Assembly: GCA_023419605.1 (NCBI GenBank)
Contig: JAEZXR010000015.1
Location: 12,968 to 76,967, forward strand
Length of the DNA: 64,000 bases
Reading direction: 5' to 3'
Source of the DNA: Bacillota bacterium
GTDB taxonomy: Bacteria; Bacillota; Clostridia; Acetivibrionales; JAEZXR01
The translations under genes were made by a program, and so were the position numbers. Numbering within the stretch: position 1 is the stretch's first letter; each line of letters begins with the position of its first letter. The notes beneath the pieces are model-generated. The model made no database searches. It worked only from the letters and a program-made list of their open reading frames with translations, and was not told where the DNA came from. This document shows positions 16,024-25,544 of the stretch, piece by piece.

Positions 16024-16369
16024 TTTTCATACCCTCCATATCCAGAATTGAATATACTGCAGATACTAATGTTGAAAACTCATGGATCATCTTTTCCAAT
16101 TCATGTAAGCCGTTTAAGGTGATTTTATAATATTTTCTGGGGACTCCCCTTTTCTCTGTTTCCTGTTCCCAATAGTTCTCAATAAAACCGCTATCCTCGA
16201 GTCGATAGAGGACTGGATACAGAGTTCCCTCCTTTAGGCTAAACACCCCGTTACTCCCTGTATTCAACTGCTGTATCAGCTGATATCCATACATATTCTG
16301 AAGGCTAAGGAGCTTAAGGATAAGAATTTCAAGAACTCCCTTCTTTAGCTGCTTTCCTACTTCATCCAC
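16016..16369 (-). CDS. PadR-family transcriptional regulator
   Basis: 117 residues: a winged-helix PadR domain (KGVLEILILKLLS, YGYQLIQQL, GTLYPVLYRLE) followed by a short C-terminal helix used for dimer formation. Typically a ligand-released repressor of its own operon. First gene of a two-gene operon with the HAAS protein, read from the minus strand; an A/T-rich operator-like region lies upstream. Confidence 0.9.
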   Translation of the reverse strand: MDEVGKQLKKGVLEILILKLLSLQNMYGYQLIQQLNTGSNGVFSLKEGTLYPVLYRLEDSGFIENYWEQETEKRGVPRKYYKITLNGLHELEKMIHEFSTLVSAVYSILDMEGMKNG

Positions 16370-16389
16370 GAAAATGCCTCCTATTACAA

Positions 16390-16440
16390 ACTAATTAGTA
16401 TTACTAAATATATTGTAATATTAAATATATATACTGTCAA
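16390..16440 (-). promoter_or_regulatory. Promoter and possible PadR operator
   Basis: On the minus strand TTGACA (16440-16435), 17 nt, TACAAT (16417-16412). Just downstream lies the perfect palindrome ACTAATTAGT (16399-16390), a good candidate for autoregulation by the PadR protein. Confidence 0.65.
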
Positions 16441-16542
16441 TTCTTCCTAAAAGAAATTCTTGATTTTCCTATGTGCGAGAGGTATAATCGAAACGAAGGT
16501 CAGAAAAGGTCAGAATGTCGAGATAAATCCTTTTGTGATCGG

Positions 16543-16571
16543 TTGAATTTTGCAAACCAGGTGTATACAAT
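16543..16571 (+). promoter_or_regulatory. Promoter for the DnaJ-like gene
   Basis: TTGAAT (16543-16548), 17 nt, TACAAT (16566-16571). An 8-bp inverted repeat CAAACCAG/CTGGTTTG starts inside the spacer and ends near 16604, and a small CCTGTG/CACAGG hairpin follows (16606-16620). No CIRCE element was seen. Confidence 0.65.
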
Positions 16572-16664
16572 AATAGTAGAAATAAAACAGTGTTAACTGG
16601 TTTGACCTGTGATTCACAGGGGAAAGATTAGTATGTTTACTCGATACAAGATGGAGGTATGTTT

Positions 16665-17597
16665 GTGCAATACAGGGATTATTACGAAACATTGGGTGTA
16701 TCTAAAACTGCATCCCAGGATGAAATAAAGAAGGCCTATCGGAAGCTCGCTAAACAGTACCATCCCGATACAAACCCGGGGAATAAGGCGGCGGAGGAAA
16801 AATTTAAAGCAGTAAGCGAAGCTTATGAAGTGCTGGGAGATTCCGAAAAGAGAAAAAAATATGATACCTTCGGACAAAGCACAAATTTTAGAAACGGATT
16901 TGACTTTGATCCTTCGCAGTTTGGTTTCGGGAAAAATGCAAAGTATGAGTACAGAACCGGAGGGAATGGCGGATTTAGCGATTTCTTCAATATGTTTTTC
17001 GGCGGCGGTGGAATCGATATGGACTCGATCTTTTCACGGGCCGGAAGAGGAGGAGCAGGAAGGAATTCATGGAATGCTCCGCAAAAAGGACAAGACAGGG
17101 AAGCTGAAATCTCTGTAACTCCTGAGGAAGGCTTCCGAGGCATTGAAAAGAGAATTACCGTGCAGGGAGGCGGAGGCGAGAAGACTGTTTCCTTCAAAGT
17201 GCCTCCAGGAATCAAGGATGGAGAGAAAATCAAACTGGCAGGACAGGGGTCTCCCGGTCTGAATGGAGGAGCGTCAGGAGATTTATACCTTATCGTAAAG
17301 ATTAAGCCGGGTTCCGGCTTTGAATTGGAAGGAATGAATGTCAACACGACTCTGGATGTATATCCCTGGGAAGCTGCTTTGGGAGCTGAAAAAGCGGTGG
17401 AGACACTGGAAGGGAAAATTATTGTAAAAGTGCCTCCCGGTATACAATCCGATAATAAGATACGAGCAGCCGGGAAAGGGTATATTGATCGAACCGGCAG
17501 CCGGGGAGACCTATATATCAAAATCAGAATAATGAATCCAAAAATCTTGACGCCTGAGCAGAGAGAGCTTTATGAAAAGCTGCAGCAGATAGAATAA
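16665..17597 (+). CDS. cbpA: DnaJ/CbpA-type co-chaperone
   Basis: 310 residues: J domain (residues 4-68) with HPD at 33-35, a Gly/Phe-rich region (about 75-135), then two beta-sandwich substrate-binding domains. The zinc-finger domain of true DnaJ is missing, which makes it a CbpA-like class. It would stimulate DnaK ATPase. The GTG at 16665 is preferred over the ATG at 16659, because GGAGG (16653-16657) lies only 1 nt from the ATG but 7 nt from the GTG. Transcribed alone from its own promoter. Confidence 0.88.
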   Translation: MQYRDYYETLGVSKTASQDEIKKAYRKLAKQYHPDTNPGNKAAEEKFKAVSEAYEVLGDSEKRKKYDTFGQSTNFRNGFDFDPSQFGFGKNAKYEYRTGGNGGFSDFFNMFFGGGGIDMDSIFSRAGRGGAGRNSWNAPQKGQDREAEISVTPEEGFRGIEKRITVQGGGGEKTVSFKVPPGIKDGEKIKLAGQGSPGLNGGASGDLYLIVKIKPGSGFELEGMNVNTTLDVYPWEAALGAEKAVETLEGKIIVKVPPGIQSDNKIRAAGKGYIDRTGSRGDLYIKIRIMNPKILTPEQRELYEKLQQIE

Positions 17598-17668
17598 GGA
17601 AGTGGCAATCCGGGGCTGATAAATTACGCTTGTTTCCGTAGAACTTGATTTACCATACTTTCTCAATG

Positions 17669-17688
17669 AGCACAATTTGTGCTAGAAT
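17669..17688 (+). promoter_or_regulatory. Palindromic operator abutting a -10 box
   Basis: AGCACAA-T-TTGTGCT (17669-17683) is a perfect 7-bp inverted repeat. Its last base is the first of a -10 element TAGAAT (17683-17688); a weak -35 (TTCTCA) lies 17 nt before that. A repressor bound here would cover the promoter of the HD-GYP gene. Confidence 0.4.
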
Positions 17689-17752
17689 GTTAAGAGACAT
17701 AAAAAATGTGGTAATTGTAGATTAAGTGTCCTACATAGGAGGAAGTGTTTTC

Positions 17753-18892
17753 ATGCTCAGGTTTATAGATAAGCTGTCCGGATTAACGGCAACAGTGAAT
17801 AACGGGGTCGAACTTGATGGAATTTTGGATTACGTCTATGAATCCTTTAAGGATTATATCCCTTATGAAAGAATTGGTATAGCGCTCCTGGACGGTCACG
17901 GATGCATCTATGCGGAAGTAGCACGATCGGATAATGAACCGCGGTTGAAACAAGGGTATCATGTGGATTTGAATGAAACGTCCCTGCTATCGGTAGTAGA
18001 GAAGCGGGAACCGAGGATTGTAAATGACTACCTGGAACATTTGCTGGCATATCCGACATCCGAGACCACAAAAATGATGCTGGACGAGGGGCTGCGATCC
18101 AGTGTCGCTTTTCCTATTGTAATAAACGGGACAAGCGTTGGAGTTATTTTTTTCTCCAGTAAGGATCCTTATAAATATAATGAGGGTTGCATACCCTATA
18201 TTCGTATGGTTACTCAAAATATAGGTATGGCCATTGAAAAAAACCTACTGGTGGATGATTTGATACTGACCTCTATCATCGGTTTTGCGAAGCTTGTAGA
18301 GGCAAAGGACAATGACACGGGGCAGCACATTGAAAGAATACAGAACTATTCAAAAATCATTGCTGAAAACCTGGCCAGATCCGATAAATATAGTAAGATT
18401 ATCAACAGCAGATTTATAAAGGATATTTATAATTTTAGCCCGATTCATGATATCGGCAAGGTAGGAATCCCCGATTCCATTTTGCTGAAGCCGGGCAAGC
18501 TGACGGAATCGGAATTCGAAATCATGAAAACCCATACGACCCTGGGGGCCGATATTTTGATGAAGGCCAGCAACGACCTCTTGCGAAAGGGGAGGCATCT
18601 GTTTGATATGGGGATTCAAATTATCCTCAGCCATCATGAGAAATACGATGGAAGGGGCTATCCTTATGGGCTGGAAGGTGAGGATATACCGCTGGCAGCT
18701 CGGATTGTTACGGTTGCGGACGTACTGGATGCGCTTATGTCCAAAAGAGTTTATAAAGAAGCCTTTCCCGCGGACGAGGCTCTGGGCATTATTAAAATGG
18801 AGAGTGGAAAAAGCTTTGATCCTGATGTAGTGGATGCTTTATTTGCCGGGATGGACGACATCATGCAAATCTATGATAAGTTGAGGAAATAA
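17753..18892 (+). CDS. GAF and HD-GYP domain protein, likely c-di-GMP phosphodiesterase
   Basis: 379 residues. An N-terminal GAF-like sensor (about 15-165) is joined to an HD-GYP domain with HDIGKVG, the HH dyad in SHHEKYDGRGYP, and downstream metal residues (VADVLDALMS). Proteins of this kind open or hydrolyse cyclic di-GMP. No membrane segment, so it senses a cytoplasmic cue. ATG 17753 has AGGAGGA (17737-17743). No GGDEF protein is in the window. Confidence 0.85.
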   Translation: MLRFIDKLSGLTATVNNGVELDGILDYVYESFKDYIPYERIGIALLDGHGCIYAEVARSDNEPRLKQGYHVDLNETSLLSVVEKREPRIVNDYLEHLLAYPTSETTKMMLDEGLRSSVAFPIVINGTSVGVIFFSSKDPYKYNEGCIPYIRMVTQNIGMAIEKNLLVDDLILTSIIGFAKLVEAKDNDTGQHIERIQNYSKIIAENLARSDKYSKIINSRFIKDIYNFSPIHDIGKVGIPDSILLKPGKLTESEFEIMKTHTTLGADILMKASNDLLRKGRHLFDMGIQIILSHHEKYDGRGYPYGLEGEDIPLAARIVTVADVLDALMSKRVYKEAFPADEALGIIKMESGKSFDPDVVDALFAGMDDIMQIYDKLRK

Positions 18893-18949
18893 TAAACTGC
18901 AAATCAATAAATATAACATAAATAGTAAATAATATCATTGGGTGATTAA

Positions 18950-19453
18950 ATGATATATATTTATAATTGTTATGGAGGGACTCATTCATCGTCACTGGCT
19001 TCCGCCATCCATCTTAAAAAACTTCCGCAGGACAGAGTGCCTACGAAAGAGGAGATACTGGGAGTTGATTATTTTAATCGGCTGACGTATAAGGATATGG
19101 GAAGGCTTATATTCAGAGGAACGGATGATGAAGGGAACAATGTATATTCTGTTGGCCGGGGAACATCAAAGGTAATAATCCCCTGCCTGCAAAATTTTAT
19201 TACTATACTATGCAAGGAATATGAATTTAAGGAAAAAGTGGTTTTTTCCAATATGTCTCCCACAGTACCGCCTGCCATGACATGCGGAGGCTTTTTCTCG
19301 AGAGGGTTGGGGATCGATTTTATTGGGGTTCCCTTACTGGTCGTGGGGGCGAAGCAGGCATACTGGAAAATCGCAGACATTGTTAAAAATACCCGGCAAG
19401 TAGCGAAGGATTCACAAGAGGATGTAGTGGTGCTCGAAAATAAGGGTAAATAA
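18950..19453 (+). CDS. DUF3189 family protein
   Basis: 167 residues, soluble. The N-terminal MIYIYNCYGGTHSS and the internal cysteine and glycine-rich region match the DUF3189 family, which I know only from spore-forming Firmicutes and which has no assigned role. The beginning resembles a small P-loop-like or Rossmann-type strand-loop segment without a true Walker motif. The ribosome site (GGGTGA) is weak. Confidence 0.65.
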   Translation: MIYIYNCYGGTHSSSLASAIHLKKLPQDRVPTKEEILGVDYFNRLTYKDMGRLIFRGTDDEGNNVYSVGRGTSKVIIPCLQNFITILCKEYEFKEKVVFSNMSPTVPPAMTCGGFFSRGLGIDFIGVPLLVVGAKQAYWKIADIVKNTRQVAKDSQEDVVVLENKGK

Positions 19454-19582
19454 AGACAAGATTAGCATGGGAATCATATAAACAAGGAAGTGAAATGTGA
19501 AACACACTTTTGCGGTCACAGAAAATAGTAGAATAAGTCATGTGACTGCACCCAGTATAAAAATGATAGCGGGGTATGCAGG

Positions 19583-19858
19583 ATGCAGGATAATTTTATG
19601 TTCATAGTATACATATTGTTGTTCATCAACCTGGCGGGCTTTATTATCGTGGGGGTTGACAAATTCAAGGCCGGACGGAAACTGTGGAGGATACCGGAAC
19701 GGGTTTTCTTTTGGTTTGCGATTGTTGGTGCATGTCCCGGGATTTATGCAGGATTTTTACTCTTTCACCATAAAACCCGCCGTTGGTACTTCATGTACGG
19801 TGTACCCTTTATCTTTGCTGTGCAATTGGCATTGGTATACTATATAGGCATGCAATAA
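19583..19858 (+). CDS. DUF1294 membrane protein
   Basis: 91 residues with three to four hydrophobic segments and the conserved DKFKAGRKLWRIPE and HKTRRWYF blocks of the DUF1294 family, small inner-membrane proteins of unknown role. It ends just before a strong terminator. The 129-nt gap before it holds no clear promoter. Confidence 0.75.
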   Translation: MQDNFMFIVYILLFINLAGFIIVGVDKFKAGRKLWRIPERVFFWFAIVGACPGIYAGFLLFHHKTRRWYFMYGVPFIFAVQLALVYYIGMQ

Positions 19859-19860
19859 AA

Positions 19861-19891
19861 GAAAACCCTCTCAAAGCTTGAGAGGGTTTTC
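19861..19891. terminator. Bidirectional terminator
   Basis: A perfect 14-bp stem GAAAACCCTCTCAA/TTGAGAGGGTTTTC with a 3-nt loop, between two convergent genes. T-runs are present in both directions. Confidence 0.88.
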
Positions 19892-19925
19892 TTTGGAATT
19901 GGCGGAATATAACTTCTGCTGCACC

Positions 19926-20954
19926 TTATCCCTTGCAATAATTTTTTACAGCTTCTACAATGGTATATATATCCTCCCGCTGTACCCAATAGTTTGTCAC
20001 AAAGCGCATCATACCGTTTTCCGCCGGATTGATCTTTATGCCCTTCGTAAAAAATTCCTGAACGAGCCCGTCCGTATTACATCCTGTATCGCTCATATCA
20101 AAGAACACCATATTAATGTGCAGATCCTCAAGATTTACTTTAATTCCGGGAATTTTTGCAAGCTCTTCTCCGAGAAGTCTTGCATTGGCGTGGTCTTCGG
20201 CCAGCCTTTGAATCATTTCCTTTAAAGCAACCAAGCCCGCAGCGGCAAGGAATCCGGCCTGCCGGAGGCCGCCACCCATCAATTTTCGTCCTTTACGGGC
20301 TTTGTCGATAAATTCCTTACTTCCCGCCAAAATAGATCCTACAGGAGCGCAAAGGCCCTTTGACAGGCAGAACATTACGGAATCGCAGCAGCGTGTAAGT
20401 TCTGCAGCTTCTACACCCAGATAAACAGCCGCATTGAACAGCCTGGCTCCGTCCAGGTGCACAGGGATACCCTGCTGTTGTGCGATTCCGTAAATTTCTC
20501 TCATATTCCGGAGCGGAATAACACGGCCGTTGGAATGGGCATTTTCGAGGCAAATCAGGCCGGTTCTGGGAAAATGGATATCTTCTCCCCGAATCTTGGA
20601 TGCGACTTCTTCCGGGTCCAGCTCCCCTTTGCTGCTTTTTAAGGTTCTAAGCTGAACGCCTGCGATCACCGCTGCCGCTCCCACCTCATGGGCCACAATA
20701 TGGCAATCATCCCCCAGGATGACTTCGTCTCCCCGGATGCAATGGATGAACAACGCAAGCTGATTACCGAAAGTGCCGCTGGGTACGAACAATGCAGCCT
20801 CTTTTCCCACCAGATTGGCAGCATACTCTTCCAGTTCCCGGACTGTGGGGTCGTCGGCGTAAACATCATCGCCTACTTCTGCATGGTACATAACGTCCCG
20901 CATTTTCTGTGTAGGCATTGTAACGGTATCACTTCTCAAATCTATATATCGCAT
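19926..20954 (-). CDS. ltaE: Low-specificity L-threonine aldolase
   Basis: 342 residues, the usual length. PLP enzyme of fold type I: the Schiff-base Lys199 lies in FCLSKGLCAPVGS, with DGAR (168-171) and the N-terminal RSDTVTMPT block as in the family. It splits threonine or allo-threonine to glycine and acetaldehyde in the cytoplasm. Start supported by TTAGGAGG. Single gene on the minus strand. Confidence 0.92.
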   Translation of the reverse strand: MRYIDLRSDTVTMPTQKMRDVMYHAEVGDDVYADDPTVRELEEYAANLVGKEAALFVPSGTFGNQLALFIHCIRGDEVILGDDCHIVAHEVGAAAVIAGVQLRTLKSSKGELDPEEVASKIRGEDIHFPRTGLICLENAHSNGRVIPLRNMREIYGIAQQQGIPVHLDGARLFNAAVYLGVEAAELTRCCDSVMFCLSKGLCAPVGSILAGSKEFIDKARKGRKLMGGGLRQAGFLAAAGLVALKEMIQRLAEDHANARLLGEELAKIPGIKVNLEDLHINMVFFDMSDTGCNTDGLVQEFFTKGIKINPAENGMMRFVTNYWVQREDIYTIVEAVKNYCKG

Positions 20955-20988
20955 TCAATATACCTCCTAAAATCTTATATGACAGTAT

Positions 20989-21009
20989 TATACCTCATAA
21001 GAAGGTATA
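20989..21009 (-). promoter_or_regulatory. Promoter/operator-like inverted repeat of ltaE
   Basis: TATACCT and AGGTATA (7 bp each) are separated by 7 nt. On the minus strand the second arm runs into GGTATAAT, a good -10 box about 35-40 nt before the ltaE start, but no clear -35 is seen. The rest of 21010-21206 holds no recognised feature apart from TATAAT at 21182-21187, possibly for the next operon. Confidence 0.4.
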
Positions 21010-21221
21010 GTAGAATATGCATGTTTTACATAAATTTTTAGGGGTAAAGGGAGGAATATCCTGACGGGCCGCAGTTCCGTCCGTGAACCGGGTTCTCCTT
21101 CTATGGGGTTGCACAGAGTGGACTGTATTCGTTAGAAATGCAAAATATAGTTTGAAGGTTTATTTGAAAGGTCTTCAATGGTATAATTAGTTTTAATTAC
21201 TAATTCGTGATGGGAGTGACA

Positions 21222-23267
21222 GTGGGTTTGTTTGACGAAAAGGCATTAGGGGTCATACAAGCACCCTCCATAAATTACAAAACTGTTTTACAGGGACCTA
21301 CAGGCTGTGGAAAGACCACTGTACTAATAGAACGATACCGGTATATGGTTGAGAAAATGGGGGTACCCAGTGACAGCATATTGGTTCTGGTATTAAACAG
21401 GGCACAAGCGGAGCTATGGACAGAAAAGGCTGCCTTTAAAGCCTCGGGGAGAATTTGGGTCAGTACATATTATTCTTTTATACAAGAACAGCTCAATACC
21501 TATTATCCGCTGGTTTTAAAGAATTGTCCGGATATTAGGAACAAGGATTTACGTCCCGTCTTTCTGCCTTTTGAAGCGTCCAGATATCTGGTTTCAAAAG
21601 TTGTTGATTGGCGCAGGGAAAACAAGGGAATCTTTCCTTCTATAACAGCAGAATCGGACAGGATCGCGGGAGACCTGGTAAGCAACCTCTTTAAAGCGGC
21701 AGCTTCCGGCTTCCCTTTTGATGAAATCAGCCGCAGGCTGTTTAATTCCCTCCCCGTAAAAGAGGATGACAAGAGAGAAAGCTATAGGGAGTCGGAGGAA
21801 GTGCTGTCGGCATACAAAAAGAAATGTATGAGTCTGGGCGTCTTTGATTATGGCATGGCTGTGGAGATTTATAGTACCTGCCTTTTACAGGACGAGGAAT
21901 ACAAGAGGCATTTTACGCAGAGAGTCCGACACCTGATGGTGGATAATATCGAAGAAAAGTTTCCCGCAGAGGTTGATTTTATTGGAATGATGCAGCACTA
22001 CCTGGATACCTGTATCCTCGGTTATAACTATGAAAAGGGAAGTGAAAATGGCTGGGAGGGTGTACACCGTTACCTAAAGGAAAAAATAACCGGGCGCTAT
22101 GAAGTGATCGACCTCGGTAAATCCCATACATGCAATGCCTTTATGTATGAATTTTCGGAGATGCTTTTTGAAAATATACGATCCAGCAGTGTAAAAAAAC
22201 ATAAAAGTCCTGTGATCGAAAGGATTCCTCCTGTAGAGCTGCGAAGCGAGATGCTGGAAAATATAGGGGATAAAATTTGCAGGTTAATCAATGAGGACGG
22301 GTATCAAGCTGCAGATATTGCAGTGTTATCTACCTATGCCGATCCGGTAACAGAACTGGTAATAAGCAAAGTTGCGAATGAGCGGGGAGTTCAGGTGAAT
22401 AACATTGCCAGGAAGGAAAGGATTGTAGACAACGAAGTGAACTTTAGCCTCATCGTATTGGCACAGCTCTGTTTTCCCTCCTATGGTTTTTATCTCAACA
22501 CGGATTATCTTCGGGTATTGGTAGGGAGACTGTTTGGTGCCGATCCTGTAAGGGCCTGGCTGTTGGCCGAGGAGATTCACGCGGAAGGAGCTTTTCCCCA
22601 TCCGGAGCTTTTGAAAACATCAAAAAACTGGGATAGACTTAAGTCGAGAGTAAATGTGGACCGGTACAGCTTTATCCGCGAATGGGTGGAGGCACATAAA
22701 AAAATCAGTAAGACCCTATCCATTGACCGGTTTTTCTACAAAGCCTTTCTGGAAATATTTTTGACAGAACAGATGTCCCTGGCGGATATCCGGCAAGTGG
22801 CCATGCTGATACAAAGGGCTGAAAAATTTGTTGATGCCCTTAACCGGTTCACAAACATGAATTCAGGAAAGGGATTCCTGGAAGTTTTGCTGGCGGGAAT
22901 GAAAAAAAGCGACTTGGGCAGTGCTGAGGCAGAGGGAGAGAATGAAAAGGGTTCCGTACTTTTGGCAACCCCGCAGGCATATCTGGCAGGACCTTTCCAT
23001 CACAAGGTGATACTCCTGGCCGGCATTAGCAGTCGAAACTGGATCCCGCGGAATGTGAAGGAATTGACAAATCCCATTGTGCTGCATAGGGCCTGGGACC
23101 CGGCGCAAGTGTACACGGAAGAACTGGAAGAAGAGAATCAAAAAGCAGGAGTTGCTTCGATCCTGCGTGCTGTGACGAAACGATGCGGAGAAAAACTGGT
23201 GGTTTTCGAATCCGCTTTATCTGCCAATGGCTATGAGAACGATGGACTGTTGGGGGAATACTTGTAA
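21222..23267 (+). CDS. SF1 helicase-like protein with degenerate motif II (AddB-like)
   Basis: 681 residues. An intact Walker A (QGPTGCGKTT near residue 25) and a motif Ia-like WVSTYYSF are present, but the Walker B position reads LMVDNIEEK instead of the canonical DExx-QD, and later motifs are only partly matched. This is the pattern of AddB or RecC-type subunits, which keep the helicase fold in a structural role, although ATP binding looks possible here. No C-terminal nuclease domain. First of three close genes with a UvrD-like helicase and a Fe-S nuclease. GTG at 21222 fits GGGAG (21212-21216); GTG 21207 or TTG 21228 are alternatives. Confidence 0.65.
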   Translation: MGLFDEKALGVIQAPSINYKTVLQGPTGCGKTTVLIERYRYMVEKMGVPSDSILVLVLNRAQAELWTEKAAFKASGRIWVSTYYSFIQEQLNTYYPLVLKNCPDIRNKDLRPVFLPFEASRYLVSKVVDWRRENKGIFPSITAESDRIAGDLVSNLFKAAASGFPFDEISRRLFNSLPVKEDDKRESYRESEEVLSAYKKKCMSLGVFDYGMAVEIYSTCLLQDEEYKRHFTQRVRHLMVDNIEEKFPAEVDFIGMMQHYLDTCILGYNYEKGSENGWEGVHRYLKEKITGRYEVIDLGKSHTCNAFMYEFSEMLFENIRSSSVKKHKSPVIERIPPVELRSEMLENIGDKICRLINEDGYQAADIAVLSTYADPVTELVISKVANERGVQVNNIARKERIVDNEVNFSLIVLAQLCFPSYGFYLNTDYLRVLVGRLFGADPVRAWLLAEEIHAEGAFPHPELLKTSKNWDRLKSRVNVDRYSFIREWVEAHKKISKTLSIDRFFYKAFLEIFLTEQMSLADIRQVAMLIQRAEKFVDALNRFTNMNSGKGFLEVLLAGMKKSDLGSAEAEGENEKGSVLLATPQAYLAGPFHHKVILLAGISSRNWIPRNVKELTNPIVLHRAWDPAQVYTEELEEENQKAGVASILRAVTKRCGEKLVVFESALSANGYENDGLLGEYL

Positions 23268-23306
23268 TGAGCAGTAAATGGGGAAAAAGGAAGGGGCGAA
23301 AAAGCA

Positions 23307-25544
23307 TTGGGACTTAGAAAAGGGCAAAAGGAGCTTGTGGAGCAATACCGGGGAGGCTTTTGTGCGGTACCGGCAATACCGGGCGGAGGAAAAACTCATT
23401 GCCTTTCCCTGTGGGCTGCGGAAATGATTGCCCAAGGACTGCATAAACCCGGAAAGATCCTTATTGTAACCTATATGAATAGTGCCGTTAACAATTTCAA
23501 ACAGCGGATTGCAGCAGAATTGGCAAGACGCGGGATCGCAGGAAGCAACGATTATTTCGTATCGACCATCCATGGGCTTTGCCTGCAAATCATAAAGGAA
23601 AAGCCTGATCTGGTAGGCGCCAATGAAGAGTTTGAAATTGCCGATGGAGTGACCAAATATAATATTATCAATAGTGCGGTGGAAGAATGGCGGAGAAAAA
23701 ACGAAGGGCAATTCCGGCAATTTATCGAGGAGGAACAACTGAAGGGGAATCGAGCAGCACAAAGCTGTAAAATGTGGCAGGACAGGCTGTGTGGGATTAT
23801 TCCTGCCTCCATCGGGGATTTCAAATCCCGTGGAGTAGGACCGCGGAAAGCCAGGGAACTATGCAGCAATCTTCCCGGTGATTCCATACTCAAATGTATA
23901 GCAGAAATCTATGAGGTATATGATCGAAGACTTAAAATGGAAGGCCTGATGGATTTTGACGACATGCTGTACAAAGCAAGAGATTTACTGGAGAAGGACA
24001 AAGTGCTTCTTGAGAAATACCGGCATAAGTATTCCTTTGTCTGTGAAGATGAGGCCCAGGACTCAAATCTTATTCAAAGCGAGATACTGACCCTGATTGC
24101 AGAGGGGAACCTACTCCGGGTAGGGGATAGTAACCAGGCCATTTGCGGCAGCTTCAGCAACAGTGACTTTTCTCTCTTTAAAAATTTCTGCCGGCAGCCG
24201 GAAACGACGGTGTACGGTATTACCCAGTCCAGTCGGAATACCCGGGATATTATCGATCTGGCCAATTATTTTGTGCGGCTCGTCCGGGAAGAACATCCGG
24301 TGCAGGAATGCAGGGAAAGCCTTCTGCCGCAGATGATAGAACCGGTTGGGGAAGAGGACGAAAGACAGAATCCTGTCACACCGGAATACGGGATCAAATC
24401 ACGGATTTTTGAATCCTGGGAGGAAGAATTCCGAAGTGTTGTGAAGCAAGCTCTTCGTATGACCCGGCTGCATCCGGATAAAACCATTGCCATACTGACT
24501 CCTACTTCGTGGAAAATCAGCGATATCGTCACCATGATGGAATCCTGGGGGATGGAGTTTGAAGAGCTTGACAACAGTTCCGGAGAGAGAACTCGGGTGC
24601 TTCGGACGCTGGGAACCGTAATTGATTTCCTGGCAGAGCCGGGCAACAGCGAAAAATTCGCCCGAATGATGGTGGAATGTCTGCTGTCCGTAGAAAAAAC
24701 CGACAAACAAGCAAATCCTCTGGCGTATAAGCAGCAAAAAGACGCTTTGGAGGCGTTTATAGCAAAATGTAATGTGGAAGACATACTGTACCCTATGGAG
24801 GGAACAATGCCTTTGGAGGAGGCTCCGGAAGCCCTCAGGGATACATATCTTTGGAGGGAATGCATTCGTCAGCTGCCCATCGCCCGGGCGCTGCTGGAGT
24901 ATCCGCTCATTCCCTTTGAAGGCTTGATCCTGTTCATTGCCCATCAGCTTGGTTTCGGCAGAGAGGAAAAGGCGGTAGTGCAAAAAGTCGCATCGGATGT
25001 CCGTTTTCTGTCGGTCCAGGACAAGCAATTCAGGTTAAAGGATCTTTCCCAGGAGCTTTTGCAGCCTAAAAACATATTCAGTTACTTTACAGGAGTTGTG
25101 TGGGAACTCAAAGGGTACGAACCCCGGCCCGGTGTGGTCACTGTTTCTACTTACCATAAGTCCAAGGGGCTTGAATGGGATATTGTATTTCTTACGGGCC
25201 TGAGCTATGCAGATTTTCCGGTTACTCTCAACGACCGGTTTATAGGAGAGTATTGGTTTCTGAAACAGCAATATAAGAATCCTACAGCTCTGACGAAGTC
25301 CGAGATTATGAAGGTCGTCGAGGGAAGAGCCACAGGAGACTCCTTTACGGAATCAAAAATCGAGACCATTTCGGAAAGAGCAAGGCTTTTGTATGTGGGC
25401 ATTACCCGCGCAAGGCAATACCTCTACCTTTCCGGTTTTCATGCGAATCAGGGAAAGAAAAATGAAGTTTTCCCTTCCAGGTATTTAAGCGAAATTACAA
25501 AATACCTGCATCAAAGAGCGACGGAAGGAGGCGGTGGTGCATGA
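23307..25544 (+). CDS. UvrD/PcrA-family DNA helicase
   Basis: 745 residues with all main SF1A motifs: Walker A AIPGGGKTH near 23-31, motif II CEDEAQD near 247-253, motif III VGDSNQAI, a Q-SSRNTRDI block, motif V STYHKSKGLEWD near 613 and motif VI YVGITRARQ. It should be an active 3'-5' helicase. There is no nuclease domain, unlike AddA, which fits the separate nuclease gene that follows. TTG start, ribosome site AAGGAAGGGG. It overlaps the next gene by 4 nt. Confidence 0.9.
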   Translation: MGLRKGQKELVEQYRGGFCAVPAIPGGGKTHCLSLWAAEMIAQGLHKPGKILIVTYMNSAVNNFKQRIAAELARRGIAGSNDYFVSTIHGLCLQIIKEKPDLVGANEEFEIADGVTKYNIINSAVEEWRRKNEGQFRQFIEEEQLKGNRAAQSCKMWQDRLCGIIPASIGDFKSRGVGPRKARELCSNLPGDSILKCIAEIYEVYDRRLKMEGLMDFDDMLYKARDLLEKDKVLLEKYRHKYSFVCEDEAQDSNLIQSEILTLIAEGNLLRVGDSNQAICGSFSNSDFSLFKNFCRQPETTVYGITQSSRNTRDIIDLANYFVRLVREEHPVQECRESLLPQMIEPVGEEDERQNPVTPEYGIKSRIFESWEEEFRSVVKQALRMTRLHPDKTIAILTPTSWKISDIVTMMESWGMEFEELDNSSGERTRVLRTLGTVIDFLAEPGNSEKFARMMVECLLSVEKTDKQANPLAYKQQKDALEAFIAKCNVEDILYPMEGTMPLEEAPEALRDTYLWRECIRQLPIARALLEYPLIPFEGLILFIAHQLGFGREEKAVVQKVASDVRFLSVQDKQFRLKDLSQELLQPKNIFSYFTGVVWELKGYEPRPGVVTVSTYHKSKGLEWDIVFLTGLSYADFPVTLNDRFIGEYWFLKQQYKNPTALTKSEIMKVVEGRATGDSFTESKIETISERARLLYVGITRARQYLYLSGFHANQGKKNEVFPSRYLSEITKYLHQRATEGGGGA

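Noticed and set aside
15367..16122. 251-codon plus-strand frame opposite the HAAS gene
   Set aside because: Mirrors the Gly-rich repeats of the real gene; no ribosome site, and low-complexity composition.
16500..16660. CIRCE heat-shock operator before the DnaJ-like gene
   Set aside because: The TTAGCACTC-N9-GAGTGCTAA pattern is not present; only an unrelated CAAACCAG repeat is seen.
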